The translations under genes and the position numbers were made by a program. Positions 17,986 through 30,557 of a DNA stretch of 64,000 nt are shown in pieces (position 1 is the first letter of the stretch; each line of letters opens with the position of its first letter). The notes under the pieces are model-generated. The model saw only the letters and a list, made by a program, of their open reading frames with translations, had not been told where the DNA came from and ran no database searches. Origin of the DNA: Siphonodentalium dalli (lineage: Eukaryota > Mollusca > Scaphopoda > Gadilida > Siphonodentaliidae); contig CP136062.1 in the NCBI GenBank assembly GCA_032622095.1, forward strand, positions 5,146,001 to 5,210,000, in the 5' to 3' direction.

Positions 17986-19696
17986 CTGGACACTTTTGCA
18001 ACCCTTATTACTCGAAAAGTACCAGGAGTAGCACACTAAAACTTGGTACGTATCTTGGGATCAAAGAGTTGTATGCCATCGTCGCATAACGAATATTGTC
18101 CGCGTTTTCCCCGAGGAGTTATCTCCCTTTATTTGAAAAAATGTCATTTTATTATCTCGGAAATTATAAGAAGCAGAGCATCGAAAATTAGACCGTATGC
18201 ACATCTCGATATGCACTACTGCCCACGGGCATAAAAACTTGGGTCCGCCCTTTCCCTGAAGAGTTACCGCCCATAGTTGGCAAACCTCTATTTTATTGTA
18301 CTCTGTTGTCCTCCCGTATCATTCCAGATAACTGTATTTGGTTTTTGTAGTCGTGTTGACCGTTGTCAGCTTAGTCCGAGGAAGAAAATTTGACAGGGTT
18401 GGACATATATTTTTACACTGGGGTGGGGGCAATATTTTCGCAATTTTTTTTTATTATTGACATTCATCTATTTAAGTATGTAGATTCCCTGAACGAAAAC
18501 AAACCCATACCGGAAAAAAATTTTGTAATCCGAGAAGAAATGCAAGAGTTACGGGCCCTCAAAGTTTGCAAGTGTCGGTCCCATGTGCTTGTGACCCTAT
18601 CTCCTCCGAAGATGTCGAACTTTGGATGTCGTCTGATATCCCAGTGCGTGCGGTCTGAAGAGAGCACGCGATGGGCCAAATTTTGCCAGTGTCGGTTCAG
18701 TGTTGTGGGTCAGGGGAGGGGTGGTCCGGGGTACCAATTTTGTATTCTTCTCCGAATCGGATGAAACTTGGAATATAACATCCATACCCCCAACCGATCT
18801 AGAAACTGAAAGAATTTCGAAAATTCATTGAAAAATGTCAGAGTTGTGGGCCTTCAAACAATGCAAATTTGGCCCCATATGCTTGTGATCACATCTCCTC
18901 CGAAGATGTCAAACTTTGGATGTCAACTGATACGCCAATGCGTGCGGTCTGAAGAGAGCACGCGATGAGCCAAATTTTGCCAGTGTCGGTTCAGTGTTGT
19001 GGGTCAGGGGAGGGGTGGTCCGGGGTACCAAAATTTATTTCGTCTCCGAATCATATGAAACTTGATATATAACATATACCATACACGTTGATCATAAAAC
19101 TGAAAACAGATTGTAAATCCGTTAAAAAATGGCGGAGATTTGGGCCCTCAAACTTTGAATGTGGGCCCGTATTCTTTCCAATAAACAAAATGTTATTCGT
19201 CTCTGAATCAGACAAAATTTATAACAAATAATCAATGTAAGTAGCTGATCACAATACTCAAAACAATTTTTAAATCCATTGGAAAATAACGGAGTTACGG
19301 GCTCTCAAAATTCGCATTTTGGGCCGGGTTTGACTATTTCCCAATCCCGTCACCCAATTTCGAGGCAGGGGTGGGGTCACTCCCAAACACTTGAGATCAA
19401 CCCACACATGTTAAGGGAAAGATATAATCATCCTAATTCATATTTTCCGTCCCTTAACTGCGATTTATTGAGCTCATGATTTGCCCTATTATTATACTTC
19501 CATGGTGTAACCAAGGAAGTATATTGTTTTTCTACTGCGGCCGTTTTCTGTTTAATTGGAAATACTCAGAAACTAATGGGAGGAGGACCGCGAAATCTCT
19601 AGCGAATGTAGGCATCTAAGGTCTACTAAAAATAATGCTATCCGGATGTTGGTCCAATATATTTTGACAGAGTTATGGCCCTTTTTCGATTATTTT

Positions 19697-19729
<33 letters not shown>
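17984..19729. repeat. satellite A, unit U1 (1746 bp)
   Basis: Complete reference unit. The first ~560 bp contain two diverged halves that share a GTCCGC..TTCCC..GAGTTA pattern. Subrepeats follow, starting near 18547, 18842, 19136 and 19292, each opening with a GAGTTACGGGCCCTCAAA-like phrase. The hairpin block and (ATT)n end the unit. Its short frames are by-products of the repeat. Confidence 0.92.
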
Positions 19730-19731
<2 letters not shown>

Positions 19732-20325
19732 CTGGACACTTTTGCAACCCTTATTACTCGAAAAGTACCAGGAGTAGCACACTAAAACTTGGTACGTATC
19801 TTGGGATCAAAGAGTTGTATGCCATCGTCGCATAACGAATATTGTCCGCGTTTTCCCCGAGGAGTTATCTCCCTTTATTTGAAAAAATGTCATTTTATTA
19901 TCTCGGAAATTATAAGAAGCAGAGCATCGAAAATTAGACCGTATGCACATCTCGATATGCACTACTGCCCACGGGCATAAAAACTTGGGTCCGCCCTTTC
20001 CCTGAAGAGTTACCGCCCATAGTTGGCAAACCTCTATTTTATTGTACTCTGTTGTCCTCCCGTATCATTCCAGATAACTGTATTTGGTTTTTGTAGTCGT
20101 GTTGACCGTTGTCAGCTTAGTCCGAGGAAGAAAATTTGACAGGGTTGGACATATATTTTTACACTGGGGTGGGGGCAATATTTTCGCAATTTTTTTTTAT
20201 TATTGACATTCATCTATTTAAGTATGTAGATTCCCTGAACGAAAACAAACCCATACCGGAAAAAAATTTTGTAATCCGAGAAGAAATGCAAGAGTTACGG
20301 GCCCTCAAAGTTTGCAAGTGTCGGT
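19730..20325. repeat. satellite A, partial unit U2 joined to linker L1
   Basis: Follows U1 up to GTGTCGGTCC and then jumps within the subrepeat to AGTAGTGTGGGTC, where linker L1 starts. The junction looks like a deletion between two GTGTCGG copies of one subrepeat. Confidence 0.85.
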
Positions 20326-21181
20326 CCAGTAGTGTGGGTCAGGGGAGGGGTGGTCTGCGGTACCAATTTTTAATTCTTCTCCGAATCATATGAAATTTGG
20401 GATATAACAGAAATATGTCTATCCAAATGTAATTCGCGAACTATGAACGAATGTTGTACAAGCTCACATCTCATTCCCCAAACTATCCGTTACTTATTCA
20501 TAAAAGTCATATTATGCTACACGCGAAACGGAGATAACTTTTGGGGAATCCAGAGTCCAAAACGGATCGAAATCGCCCTGTTCCAGAAAAGTCGTTCATT
20601 TTGTTTTCACTTTTTGAAAAAGGCTCCAATATTTCAACCAAAACTTTTGGACTTAGAACGTTATTTTTTTCTCAGTCAAGTGAAAAGAGCTCTTCAAAAT
20701 AATTCCGCTTATATATATAATATATATTATCTATATATACGCCAAAAATTTGTCACTCCCCTCTCTCCTTCCTCCGGCTACCCCATCCCCCGTGGGATGG
20801 AACCTACCTCCGATTCGAATACACCCGTCTTGCCGCGGACCAGTCTCAATCGTCTACCATAGAACTGATAGAACGCCCGTCGAATTCCAACAATCATTTC
20901 CAGAGTGGTATATTGGTATGAGTACATATCGGAGCCGTTATAAAGCAAATAACTTGGATTTTAATATAAACCCACCTATTCGTAAATTGTGTAGCCCATG
21001 GTGTGTGGTAAATTATCATTTTATCGTGTAGAGTGTGTCATGAGCTATCTGCGTGCGTGCATTTCACTTTTGTATTTTCTTTCGCATCTTCAACGCATTG
21101 CATATCATATACAACCAAACAAAATACAAACATTACATTAATTTGGTCAAACAAGCCTTCGTTATACGGTGTATATTTCTA

Positions 21182-21415
21182 CTAACGTAATGACGACGTA
21201 TAGCCAATTATTCCGTTTGCGATAACAACGATAAACACATAGAAACATGCAAACATCATCAGTTTCGTAAGATCAATTTGTATATTGTTATAAACCGTAG
21301 TATACTGCTGATAGACATTCAATTCTTTCCGTGAGTATATGTCTGCCGAATTGGAAATGACTCCTTTTATACTTTCGCAAACTAAAACACCACTGATAGT
21401 TTCGTACTCCGTCAT
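21182..21415 (-). CDS. possible 77-residue membrane peptide, unrecognised
   Basis: A minus-strand frame starts with MTEYETISGVLVCESIKG and ends with a ~20-residue hydrophobic segment (KLMMFACFYVFIVVIANG) followed by a short tail, which would be a single C-terminal membrane span. It is fully retained in L3 (40711-40944) and truncated by a deletion in L2 (near 33847). Identity between L1 and L3 is explained by recent duplication and so is not evidence of selection. No family recognised. Confidence 0.2.
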   Translation of the reverse strand: MTEYETISGVLVCESIKGVISNSADIYSRKELNVYQQYTTVYNNIQIDLTKLMMFACFYVFIVVIANGIIGYTSSLR

Positions 21416-21736
21416 TTAAGTCTTGTCAAAAAAGCAAACGTGAAACAACCGCTCATTATTCCTACCATAAAGGAATCTACTTATAGAGAACGCTCTTTTC
21501 TGTTCGATTACGTTCAAACTATTTGTGTGTTGTTGTTAATCACTCATTATATTCTTCGGACCGAACGTTCATTAAGCGCGCTTCATGTTATATATGCGAA
21601 AACCGACCCACGTGTTTATTGTTTTATATCCGATTCAATAACACATTTTACATTATCTTTAGTTTGGTATTATTCGTATTTGATGATTAAAATATACCAA
21701 AACATGTTAAAAATAAAAAATACAAAAAGATAATTT

Positions 21737-21814
21737 GACGGGATTCGAACTCACGTCGCAATAAAACACAAACTGAAGGTTTGACGCTCTCACCTCTGGG
21801 CTACGCACGGCGCT
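21737..21814 (-). repeat. tRNA-like sequence, L1 copy a
   Basis: Read on the minus strand it has an A box TAGCCCAGAGG and a B box GTTCGAATCC, but the anticodon stem does not fold properly. With its ~190-bp AT-rich tail it repeats 271 bp later, so I regard it as a tRNA-derived SINE-like unit and not a tRNA gene. Confidence 0.65.
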
Positions 21815-22007
21815 GTTAATTTATAAGAAAATATATTAGTATTAAATATATAGGCATATAACTGTGTATATTTAAACTTTATATTCAAATTGATTGAAAT
21901 CGAATATAAAAAGCATCTTTACATTATCTTTAGTTTGGTATTATTCGTATTTGATGATTAAAATACACCAAAACATGTTAAAAATAAAAAATAAAAAAAG
22001 ATAATTT

Positions 22008-22084
22008 GACGGGATTCGAACTCACGTCGCAATAAAACACAAACTGAGGGTTTGACGCTCTCACCACTGGTCTACGGACTGCGC
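22008..22084 (-). repeat. tRNA-like sequence, L1 copy b
   Basis: Second unit of the tandem pair, with A box TAGACCAGTGG and B box GTTCGAATCC on the minus strand. Confidence 0.65.
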
Positions 22085-22855
22085 TGTTAATTTATAAGAA
22101 AATATATTAGTATTAAATATATAGGCATATAACTGTGTATATTTAAACTGTATATCCAAACTGATTGAAATGCGTGACTATATATATATACCCCTTTCCG
22201 CTATACGGGGAACAGGAAAATGCACCTATTCTTCCCACCAAATCCAAAAGGGCTAATTAAAGAGCAAGGTAATGTAGCAGGTACATTTGGATATTCTATT
22301 CACGCCCCCCCCCCCAAATCTTGACCGCTATACTTCAAATTCAAACATCGAGATAATTTTTTTTGACGAGTACATCTGATAGCTAGTGTTCACGCGCATC
22401 TAGAGCGCAATTTTCTAATTTTCAGATGGAACGGTTTACTCGTGACAACGCTATATATCATAAATATGTATACTTCTGTAGTCTATCACTAGCCGATTTT
22501 TAGCCCCAAATCCAAACGGGCCGATGTAGGAGCGAGTTTAATGCGGTGGTACATAAGCCGGTATACTGTAGGTATGACTCTAAAATTTGACCTCTCTAAT
22601 ATAAACGCAACCTGCTCAAGGGAGTGTTTGTGTCGGGTGGGTTCAGATTTGGAAAATTCCACCGAAGATCAAATGGGCAAAATTACTCCGAAAATCATAT
22701 ATTGAGATAAAAACTTTTCGATGAGTGGATGTGATAAGTAGTATATATACGCAAGATTAGTACACTTTTTAATAATTTATATTGAACGGTTTAACCCTGG
22801 TAGCGTATAACGTTGTGACGGGTGATATATATTACTCAAATTCAAACCCTCTCTT

Positions 22856-22870
22856 CATGACGCAAATTCA
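22856..22870. repeat. SINE target-site duplication, left
   Basis: CATGACGCAAATTCA, exactly repeated at 23192-23206. Confidence 0.95.
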
Positions 22871-23162
22871 GGGGCCTCGGTGGCTCAATCGGTTAGGGGT
22901 ACAACTCCAAGCCGTTTCGCCTTCCAGCGCTGGCGATAAGGGTTCAAATCCACATGTTTCCATCGTGGACTTTGTAACTCGAAATCGTTATCTGGGAAAG
23001 TTGTCAGTTACTTGCCGATGGCCGGTGGTTTGCCGCACATGGTCGACGAGTTTATCAGCCATTGAAATCACTGTTAGATTAGCCGTAAGTGTGCGGATTT
23101 CCTCCACCATTAAAACTGGCAATGTCGTGATATGGCCTTAGTGGCTAAAGCGACATAAAACC

Positions 23163-23191
<29 letters not shown>
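22871..23191 (+). mobile_element. tRNA-derived SINE with (AATC)n tail
   Basis: A 321-bp insertion. The tRNA-like head carries A box TGGCTCAATCGG (22881-22892) and B box GGTTCAAATCC (22941-22951). A central domain includes GATGGCCGGTGGTTTGCC and GATTTCCTCCACCA, which from memory resemble the conserved domain of molluscan/V-type SINEs. The tail is (AATC)n (23164-23191). Exact 15-bp target-site duplications flank it, and L2 (near 35105) and L3 (near 42387) show the same site empty. The internal Pol III promoter is implied by the boxes. Mobilisation would need a LINE in trans. Confidence 0.92.
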
Positions 23192-23194
<3 letters not shown>

Positions 23195-23206
23195 GACGCA
23201 AATTCA
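23192..23206. repeat. SINE target-site duplication, right
   Basis: CATGACGCAAATTCA, followed by AACGGACTTAGC as in the empty sites. Confidence 0.95.
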
Positions 23207-23276
23207 AACGGACTTAGCAAGAAGCAAGGCAAATGCATGAATATGCTCACCGATATACTATATAGGTATGTCCGCT

Positions 23277-23560
23277 CTACTGTAAAAGTAACCTATTGTC
23301 ACGATTTGACCTGTCCAAAACACTCCCCGGACAAAAGTTTTCCTAGGTATAAAATTTCGTCGAAATCCGATCGTTTTACTCGATTTGACCTTGAACTTAC
23401 CATTTCGAATGTCAATGTCAGGTCGGGGTCACGACTTGACCCGCCCAAAAGACTCCCCGGACAAAAGTACACCTAGGTATCAAATTTCGTGGAAATCCGC
23501 ATGTTTTACCCGATTTGACCTTCGATTGACCATTTTGAAGGTCAGGTCGGGACGGGATGG
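23277..23560. repeat. 130-bp tandem repeat in L1
   Basis: AAATTTCGTCGAAATCC-like phrases recur about 130 bp apart with CCCCGGACAAAAG words. Same family as 550-800. Confidence 0.75.
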
Positions 23561-23629
23561 GATGGGATGGAATACCATGGAAGTATATCTGATTCCATGG
23601 AATCTGACCTCTAGTTATTATTATTATTA

Positions 23630-25361
23630 TACTGGACACTTTTGCAACCCTTATTACTCGAAAAGTACCAGGAGTAGCACACTAAAACTTGGTACGTATC
23701 TTGGGATCAAAGAGTTGTATGCCATCGTCGCATAACGAATATTGTCCGCGTTTTCCCCGAGGAGTTATCTCCCTTTATTTGAAAAAATGTCATTTTATTA
23801 TCTCGGAAATTATAAGAAGCAGAGCATCGAAAATTAGACCGTATGCACATCTCGATATGCACTACTGCCCACGGGCATAAAAACTTGGGTCCGCCCTTTC
23901 CCTGAAGAGTTACCGCCCATAGTTGGCAAACCTCTATTTTATTGTACTCTGTTGTCCTCCCGTATCATTCCAGATAACTGTATTTGGTTTTTGTAGTCGT
24001 GTTGACCGTTGTCAGCTTAGTCCGAGGAAGAAAATTTGACAGGGTTGGACATATATTTTTACACTGGGGTGGGGGCAATATTTTCGCAATTTTTTTTTAT
24101 TATTGACATTCATCTATTTAAGTATGTAGATTCCCTGAACGAAAACAAACCCATACCGGAAAGGATTTTTGTAATCCGAGAAGAAATGCAAGAGTTACGG
24201 GCCCTCAAAGTTTGCAATTTGGTCCCATGTGCTTGTGACCCTATCTCCTCCGAAGATGTCGAACTTTGGATGTCGTCTGATATCCCAGTGCGTGCGGTCT
24301 GAAGAGAGCACGCGATGGGCCAAATTTTGCCAGTGTCGGTTCAGTGTTGTGGGTCAGGGGAGGGGTGGTCCGGGGTACCAATTTTGTATTCTTCTCCGAA
24401 TCGGATGAAACTTGGAATATAACATCCATACCGCCAACCGATCTAGAAACTGAAAGAATTTCGAAAATCCATTGAAAAATGTCAGAGTTGTGGGCCTTCA
24501 AACAATGCAAATTTGGCCCCATATGCTTGTGATCACATCTCCTCCGAAGATGTCAAACTTTGGATGTCAACTGATACGCCAATGCGTGCGGTCTGAAGAG
24601 AGCACGCGATGAGCCAAATTTTGCCAGTGTCGGTTCAGTGTTGTGGGTCAGGGGAGGGGTGGTCCGGGGTACCAAAATTTATTTCGTCTCCGAATCATAT
24701 GAAACTTGATATATAACATATACCATACACGTTGATCATAAAACTGAAAACAGATTGTAAATCCGTTAAAAAATGGCGGAGATTTGGGCCCTCAAACTTT
24801 GAATGTGGGCCCGTATTCTTTCCAATAAACAAAATGTTATTCGTCTCTGAATCAGACAAAATTTATAACAAATAATCAATGTAAGTAGCTGATCACAATA
24901 CTCAAAACAATTTTTAAATCCATTGGAAAATAACGGAGTTACGGGCTCTCAAAATTCGCATTTTGGGCCGGGTTTGACTATTTCCCAATCCCGTCACCCA
25001 ATTTCGAGGCAGGGGTGGGGTCACTCCCAAACACTTGAGATCAACCCACACATGTTAAGGGAAAGATATAATCATCCTAATTCATATTTTCCGTCCCTTA
25101 ACTGCGATTTATTGAGCTCATGATTTGCCCTATTATTATACTTCCATGGTGTAACCAAGGAAGTATATTGTTTTTCTACTGCGGCCGTTTTCTGTTTAAT
25201 TGGAAATACTCAGAAACTAATGGGAGGAGGACCGCGAAATCTCTAGCGAATGTAGGCATCTAAGGTCTACTAAAAATAATGCTATCCGGATGTTGGTCCA
25301 ATATATTTTGACAGAGTTATGGCCCTTTTTCGATTATTTTTCATTATTATTATTATTATTA
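23630..25361. repeat. satellite A, unit U3 (1732 bp)
   Basis: First of five units with identical period. It carries the GGAAAGGATTTTTG and GTTTGCAATTTGGTCCC variants that set U3-U7 apart from U0-U2. Confidence 0.92.
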
Positions 25362-27093
25362 TACTGGACACTTTTGCAACCCTTATTACTCGAAAAGTAC
25401 CAGGAGTAGCACACTAAAACTTGGTACGTATCTTGGGATCAAAGAGTTGTATGCCATCGTCGCATAACGAATATTGTCCGCGTTTTCCCCGAGGAGTTAT
25501 CTCCCTTTATTTGAAAAAATGTCATTTTATTATCTCGGAAATTATAAGAAGCAGAGCATCGAAAATTAGACCGTATGCACATCTCGATATGCACTACTGC
25601 CCACGGGCATAAAAACTTGGGTCCGCCCTTTCCCTGAAGAGTTACCGCCCATAGTTGGCAAACCTCTATTTTATTGTACTCTGTTGTCCTCCCGTATCAT
25701 TCCAGATAACTGTATTTGGTTTTTGTAGTCGTGTTGACCGTTGTCAGCTTAGTCCGAGGAAGAAAATTTGACAGGGTTGGACATATATTTTTACACTGGG
25801 GTGGGGGCAATATTTTCGCAATTTTTTTTTATTATTGACATTCATCTATTTAAGTATGTAGATTCCCTGAACGAAAACAAACCCATACCGGAAAGGATTT
25901 TTGTAATCCGAGAAGAAATGCAAGAGTTACGGGCCCTCAAAGTTTGCAATTTGGTCCCATGTGCTTGTGACCCTATCTCCTCCGAAGATGTCGAACTTTG
26001 GATGTCGTCTGATATCCCAGTGCGTGCGGTCTGAAGAGAGCACGCGATGGGCCAAATTTTGCCAGTGTCGGTTCAGTGTTGTGGGTCAGGGGAGGGGTGG
26101 TCCGGGGTACCAATTTTGTATTCTTCTCCGAATCGGATGAAACTTGGAATATAACATCCATACCGCCAACCGATCTAGAAACTGAAAGAATTTCGAAAAT
26201 CCATTGAAAAATGTCAGAGTTGTGGGCCTTCAAACAATGCAAATTTGGCCCCATATGCTTGTGATCACATCTCCTCCGAAGATGTCAAACTTTGGATGTC
26301 AACTGATACGCCAATGCGTGCGGTCTGAAGAGAGCACGCGATGAGCCAAATTTTGCCAGTGTCGGTTCAGTGTTGTGGGTCAGGGGAGGGGTGGTCCGGG
26401 GTACCAAAATTTATTTCGTCTCCGAATCATATGAAACTTGATATATAACATATACCATACACGTTGATCATAAAACTGAAAACAGATTGTAAATCCGTTA
26501 AAAAATGGCGGAGATTTGGGCCCTCAAACTTTGAATGTGGGCCCGTATTCTTTCCAATAAACAAAATGTTATTCGTCTCTGAATCAGACAAAATTTATAA
26601 CAAATAATCAATGTAAGTAGCTGATCACAATACTCAAAACAATTTTTAAATCCATTGGAAAATAACGGAGTTACGGGCTCTCAAAATTCGCATTTTGGGC
26701 CGGGTTTGACTATTTCCCAATCCCGTCACCCAATTTCGAGGCAGGGGTGGGGTCACTCCCAAACACTTGAGATCAACCCACACATGTTAAGGGAAAGATA
26801 TAATCATCCTAATTCATATTTTCCGTCCCTTAACTGCGATTTATTGAGCTCATGATTTGCCCTATTATTATACTTCCATGGTGTAACCAAGGAAGTATAT
26901 TGTTTTTCTACTGCGGCCGTTTTCTGTTTAATTGGAAATACTCAGAAACTAATGGGAGGAGGACCGCGAAATCTCTAGCGAATGTAGGCATCTAAGGTCT
27001 ACTAAAAATAATGCTATCCGGATGTTGGTCCAATATATTTTGACAGAGTTATGGCCCTTTTTCGATTATTTTTCATTATTATTATTATTATTA
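25362..27093. repeat. satellite A, unit U4 (1732 bp)
   Basis: Same variants and period as U3. I saw no difference in the parts compared. Confidence 0.92.
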
Positions 27094-28825
27094 TACTGGA
27101 CACTTTTGCAACCCTTATTACTCGAAAAGTACCAGGAGTAGCACACTAAAACTTGGTACGTATCTTGGGATCAAAGAGTTGTATGCCATCGTCGCATAAC
27201 GAATATTGTCCGCGTTTTCCCCGAGGAGTTATCTCCCTTTATTTGAAAAAATGTCATTTTATTATCTCGGAAATTATAAGAAGCAGAGCATCGAAAATTA
27301 GACCGTATGCACATCTCGATATGCACTACTGCCCACGGGCATAAAAACTTGGGTCCGCCCTTTCCCTGAAGAGTTACCGCCCATAGTTGGCAAACCTCTA
27401 TTTTATTGTACTCTGTTGTCCTCCCGTATCATTCCAGATAACTGTATTTGGTTTTTGTAGTCGTGTTGACCGTTGTCAGCTTAGTCCGAGGAAGAAAATT
27501 TGACAGGGTTGGACATATATTTTTACACTGGGGTGGGGGCAATATTTTCGCAATTTTTTTTTATTATTGACATTCATCTATTTAAGTATGTAGATTCCCT
27601 GAACGAAAACAAACCCATACCGGAAAGGATTTTTGTAATCCGAGAAGAAATGCAAGAGTTACGGGCCCTCAAAGTTTGCAATTTGGTCCCATGTGCTTGT
27701 GACCCTATCTCCTCCGAAGATGTCGAACTTTGGATGTCGTCTGATATCCCAGTGCGTGCGGTCTGAAGAGAGCACGCGATGGGCCAAATTTTGCCAGTGT
27801 CGGTTCAGTGTTGTGGGTCAGGGGAGGGGTGGTCCGGGGTACCAATTTTGTATTCTTCTCCGAATCGGATGAAACTTGGAATATAACATCCATACCGCCA
27901 ACCGATCTAGAAACTGAAAGAATTTCGAAAATCCATTGAAAAATGTCAGAGTTGTGGGCCTTCAAACAATGCAAATTTGGCCCCATATGCTTGTGATCAC
28001 ATCTCCTCCGAAGATGTCAAACTTTGGATGTCAACTGATACGCCAATGCGTGCGGTCTGAAGAGAGCACGCGATGAGCCAAATTTTGCCAGTGTCGGTTC
28101 AGTGTTGTGGGTCAGGGGAGGGGTGGTCCGGGGTACCAAAATTTATTTCGTCTCCGAATCATATGAAACTTGATATATAACATATACCATACACGTTGAT
28201 CATAAAACTGAAAACAGATTGTAAATCCGTTAAAAAATGGCGGAGATTTGGGCCCTCAAACTTTGAATGTGGGCCCGTATTCTTTCCAATAAACAAAATG
28301 TTATTCGTCTCTGAATCAGACAAAATTTATAACAAATAATCAATGTAAGTAGCTGATCACAATACTCAAAACAATTTTTAAATCCATTGGAAAATAACGG
28401 AGTTACGGGCTCTCAAAATTCGCATTTTGGGCCGGGTTTGACTATTTCCCAATCCCGTCACCCAATTTCGAGGCAGGGGTGGGGTCACTCCCAAACACTT
28501 GAGATCAACCCACACATGTTAAGGGAAAGATATAATCATCCTAATTCATATTTTCCGTCCCTTAACTGCGATTTATTGAGCTCATGATTTGCCCTATTAT
28601 TATACTTCCATGGTGTAACCAAGGAAGTATATTGTTTTTCTACTGCGGCCGTTTTCTGTTTAATTGGAAATACTCAGAAACTAATGGGAGGAGGACCGCG
28701 AAATCTCTAGCGAATGTAGGCATCTAAGGTCTACTAAAAATAATGCTATCCGGATGTTGGTCCAATATATTTTGACAGAGTTATGGCCCTTTTTCGATTA
28801 TTTTTCATTATTATTATTATTATTA
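27094..28825. repeat. satellite A, unit U5 (1732 bp)
   Basis: Same as U4 in the parts compared. Confidence 0.92.
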
Positions 28826-30557
28826 TACTGGACACTTTTGCAACCCTTATTACTCGAAAAGTACCAGGAGTAGCACACTAAAACTTGGTACGTATCTTGG
28901 GATCAAAGAGTTGTATGCCATCGTCGCATAACGAATATTGTCCGCGTTTTCCCCGAGGAGTTATCTCCCTTTATTTGAAAAAATGTCATTTTATTATCTC
29001 GGAAATTATAAGAAGCAGAGCATCGAAAATTAGACCGTATGCACATCTCGATATGCACTACTGCCCACGGGCATAAAAACTTGGGTCCGCCCTTTCCCTG
29101 AAGAGTTACCGCCCATAGTTGGCAAACCTCTATTTTATTGTACTCTGTTGTCCTCCCGTATCATTCCAGATAACTGTATTTGGTTTTTGTAGTCGTGTTG
29201 ACCGTTGTCAGCTTAGTCCGAGGAAGAAAATTTGACAGGGTTGGACATATATTTTTACACTGGGGTGGGGGCAATATTTTCGCAATTTTTTTTTATTATT
29301 GACATTCATCTATTTAAGTATGTAGATTCCCTGAACGAAAACAAACCCATACCGGAAAGGATTTTTGTAATCCGAGAAGAAATGCAAGAGTTACGGGCCC
29401 TCAAAGTTTGCAATTTGGTCCCATGTGCTTGTGACCCTATCTCCTCCGAAGATGTCGAACTTTGGATGTCGTCTGATATCCCAGTGCGTGCGGTCTGAAG
29501 AGAGCACGCGATGGGCCAAATTTTGCCAGTGTCGGTTCAGTGTTGTGGGTCAGGGGAGGGGTGGTCCGGGGTACCAATTTTGTATTCTTCTCCGAATCGG
29601 ATGAAACTTGGAATATAACATCCATACCGCCAACCGATCTAGAAACTGAAAGAATTTCGAAAATCCATTGAAAAATGTCAGAGTTGTGGGCCTTCAAACA
29701 ATGCAAATTTGGCCCCATATGCTTGTGATCACATCTCCTCCGAAGATGTCAAACTTTGGATGTCAACTGATACGCCAATGCGTGCGGTCTGAAGAGAGCA
29801 CGCGATGAGCCAAATTTTGCCAGTGTCGGTTCAGTGTTGTGGGTCAGGGGAGGGGTGGTCCGGGGTACCAAAATTTATTTCGTCTCCGAATCATATGAAA
29901 CTTGATATATAACATATACCATACACGTTGATCATAAAACTGAAAACAGATTGTAAATCCGTTAAAAAATGGCGGAGATTTGGGCCCTCAAACTTTGAAT
30001 GTGGGCCCGTATTCTTTCCAATAAACAAAATGTTATTCGTCTCTGAATCAGACAAAATTTATAACAAATAATCAATGTAAGTAGCTGATCACAATACTCA
30101 AAACAATTTTTAAATCCATTGGAAAATAACGGAGTTACGGGCTCTCAAAATTCGCATTTTGGGCCGGGTTTGACTATTTCCCAATCCCGTCACCCAATTT
30201 CGAGGCAGGGGTGGGGTCACTCCCAAACACTTGAGATCAACCCACACATGTTAAGGGAAAGATATAATCATCCTAATTCATATTTTCCGTCCCTTAACTG
30301 CGATTTATTGAGCTCATGATTTGCCCTATTATTATACTTCCATGGTGTAACCAAGGAAGTATATTGTTTTTCTACTGCGGCCGTTTTCTGTTTAATTGGA
30401 AATACTCAGAAACTAATGGGAGGAGGACCGCGAAATCTCTAGCGAATGTAGGCATCTAAGGTCTACTAAAAATAATGCTATCCGGATGTTGGTCCAATAT
30501 ATTTTGACAGAGTTATGGCCCTTTTTCGATTATTTTTCATTATTATTATTATTATTA
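28826..30557. repeat. satellite A, unit U6 (1732 bp)
   Basis: Same as U4 in the parts compared. Confidence 0.92.

Larger units (their letters stand above)
20326..23629. repeat. linker L1 (3.3 kb, with SINE insertion)
   Basis: Order: a degenerate subrepeat end (to ~20410), a TA-rich stretch near 20710-20757, a possible 77-codon minus-strand frame, two tRNA-like sequences, a C-tract near 22305, a SINE (22871-23191), the 130-bp tandem repeat (23277-23560) and a GGGATGGGAT tract leading to TTATTATTATTATAC. It closely matches L3 apart from the SINE. Confidence 0.85.

Noticed and set aside
20443..20862. 139-codon frame in L1 (also 33003 and 39972)
   Set aside because: Runs through a TA-rich repeat, no domain, and its tail differs in L2 by simple substitutions with no sign of frame selection.
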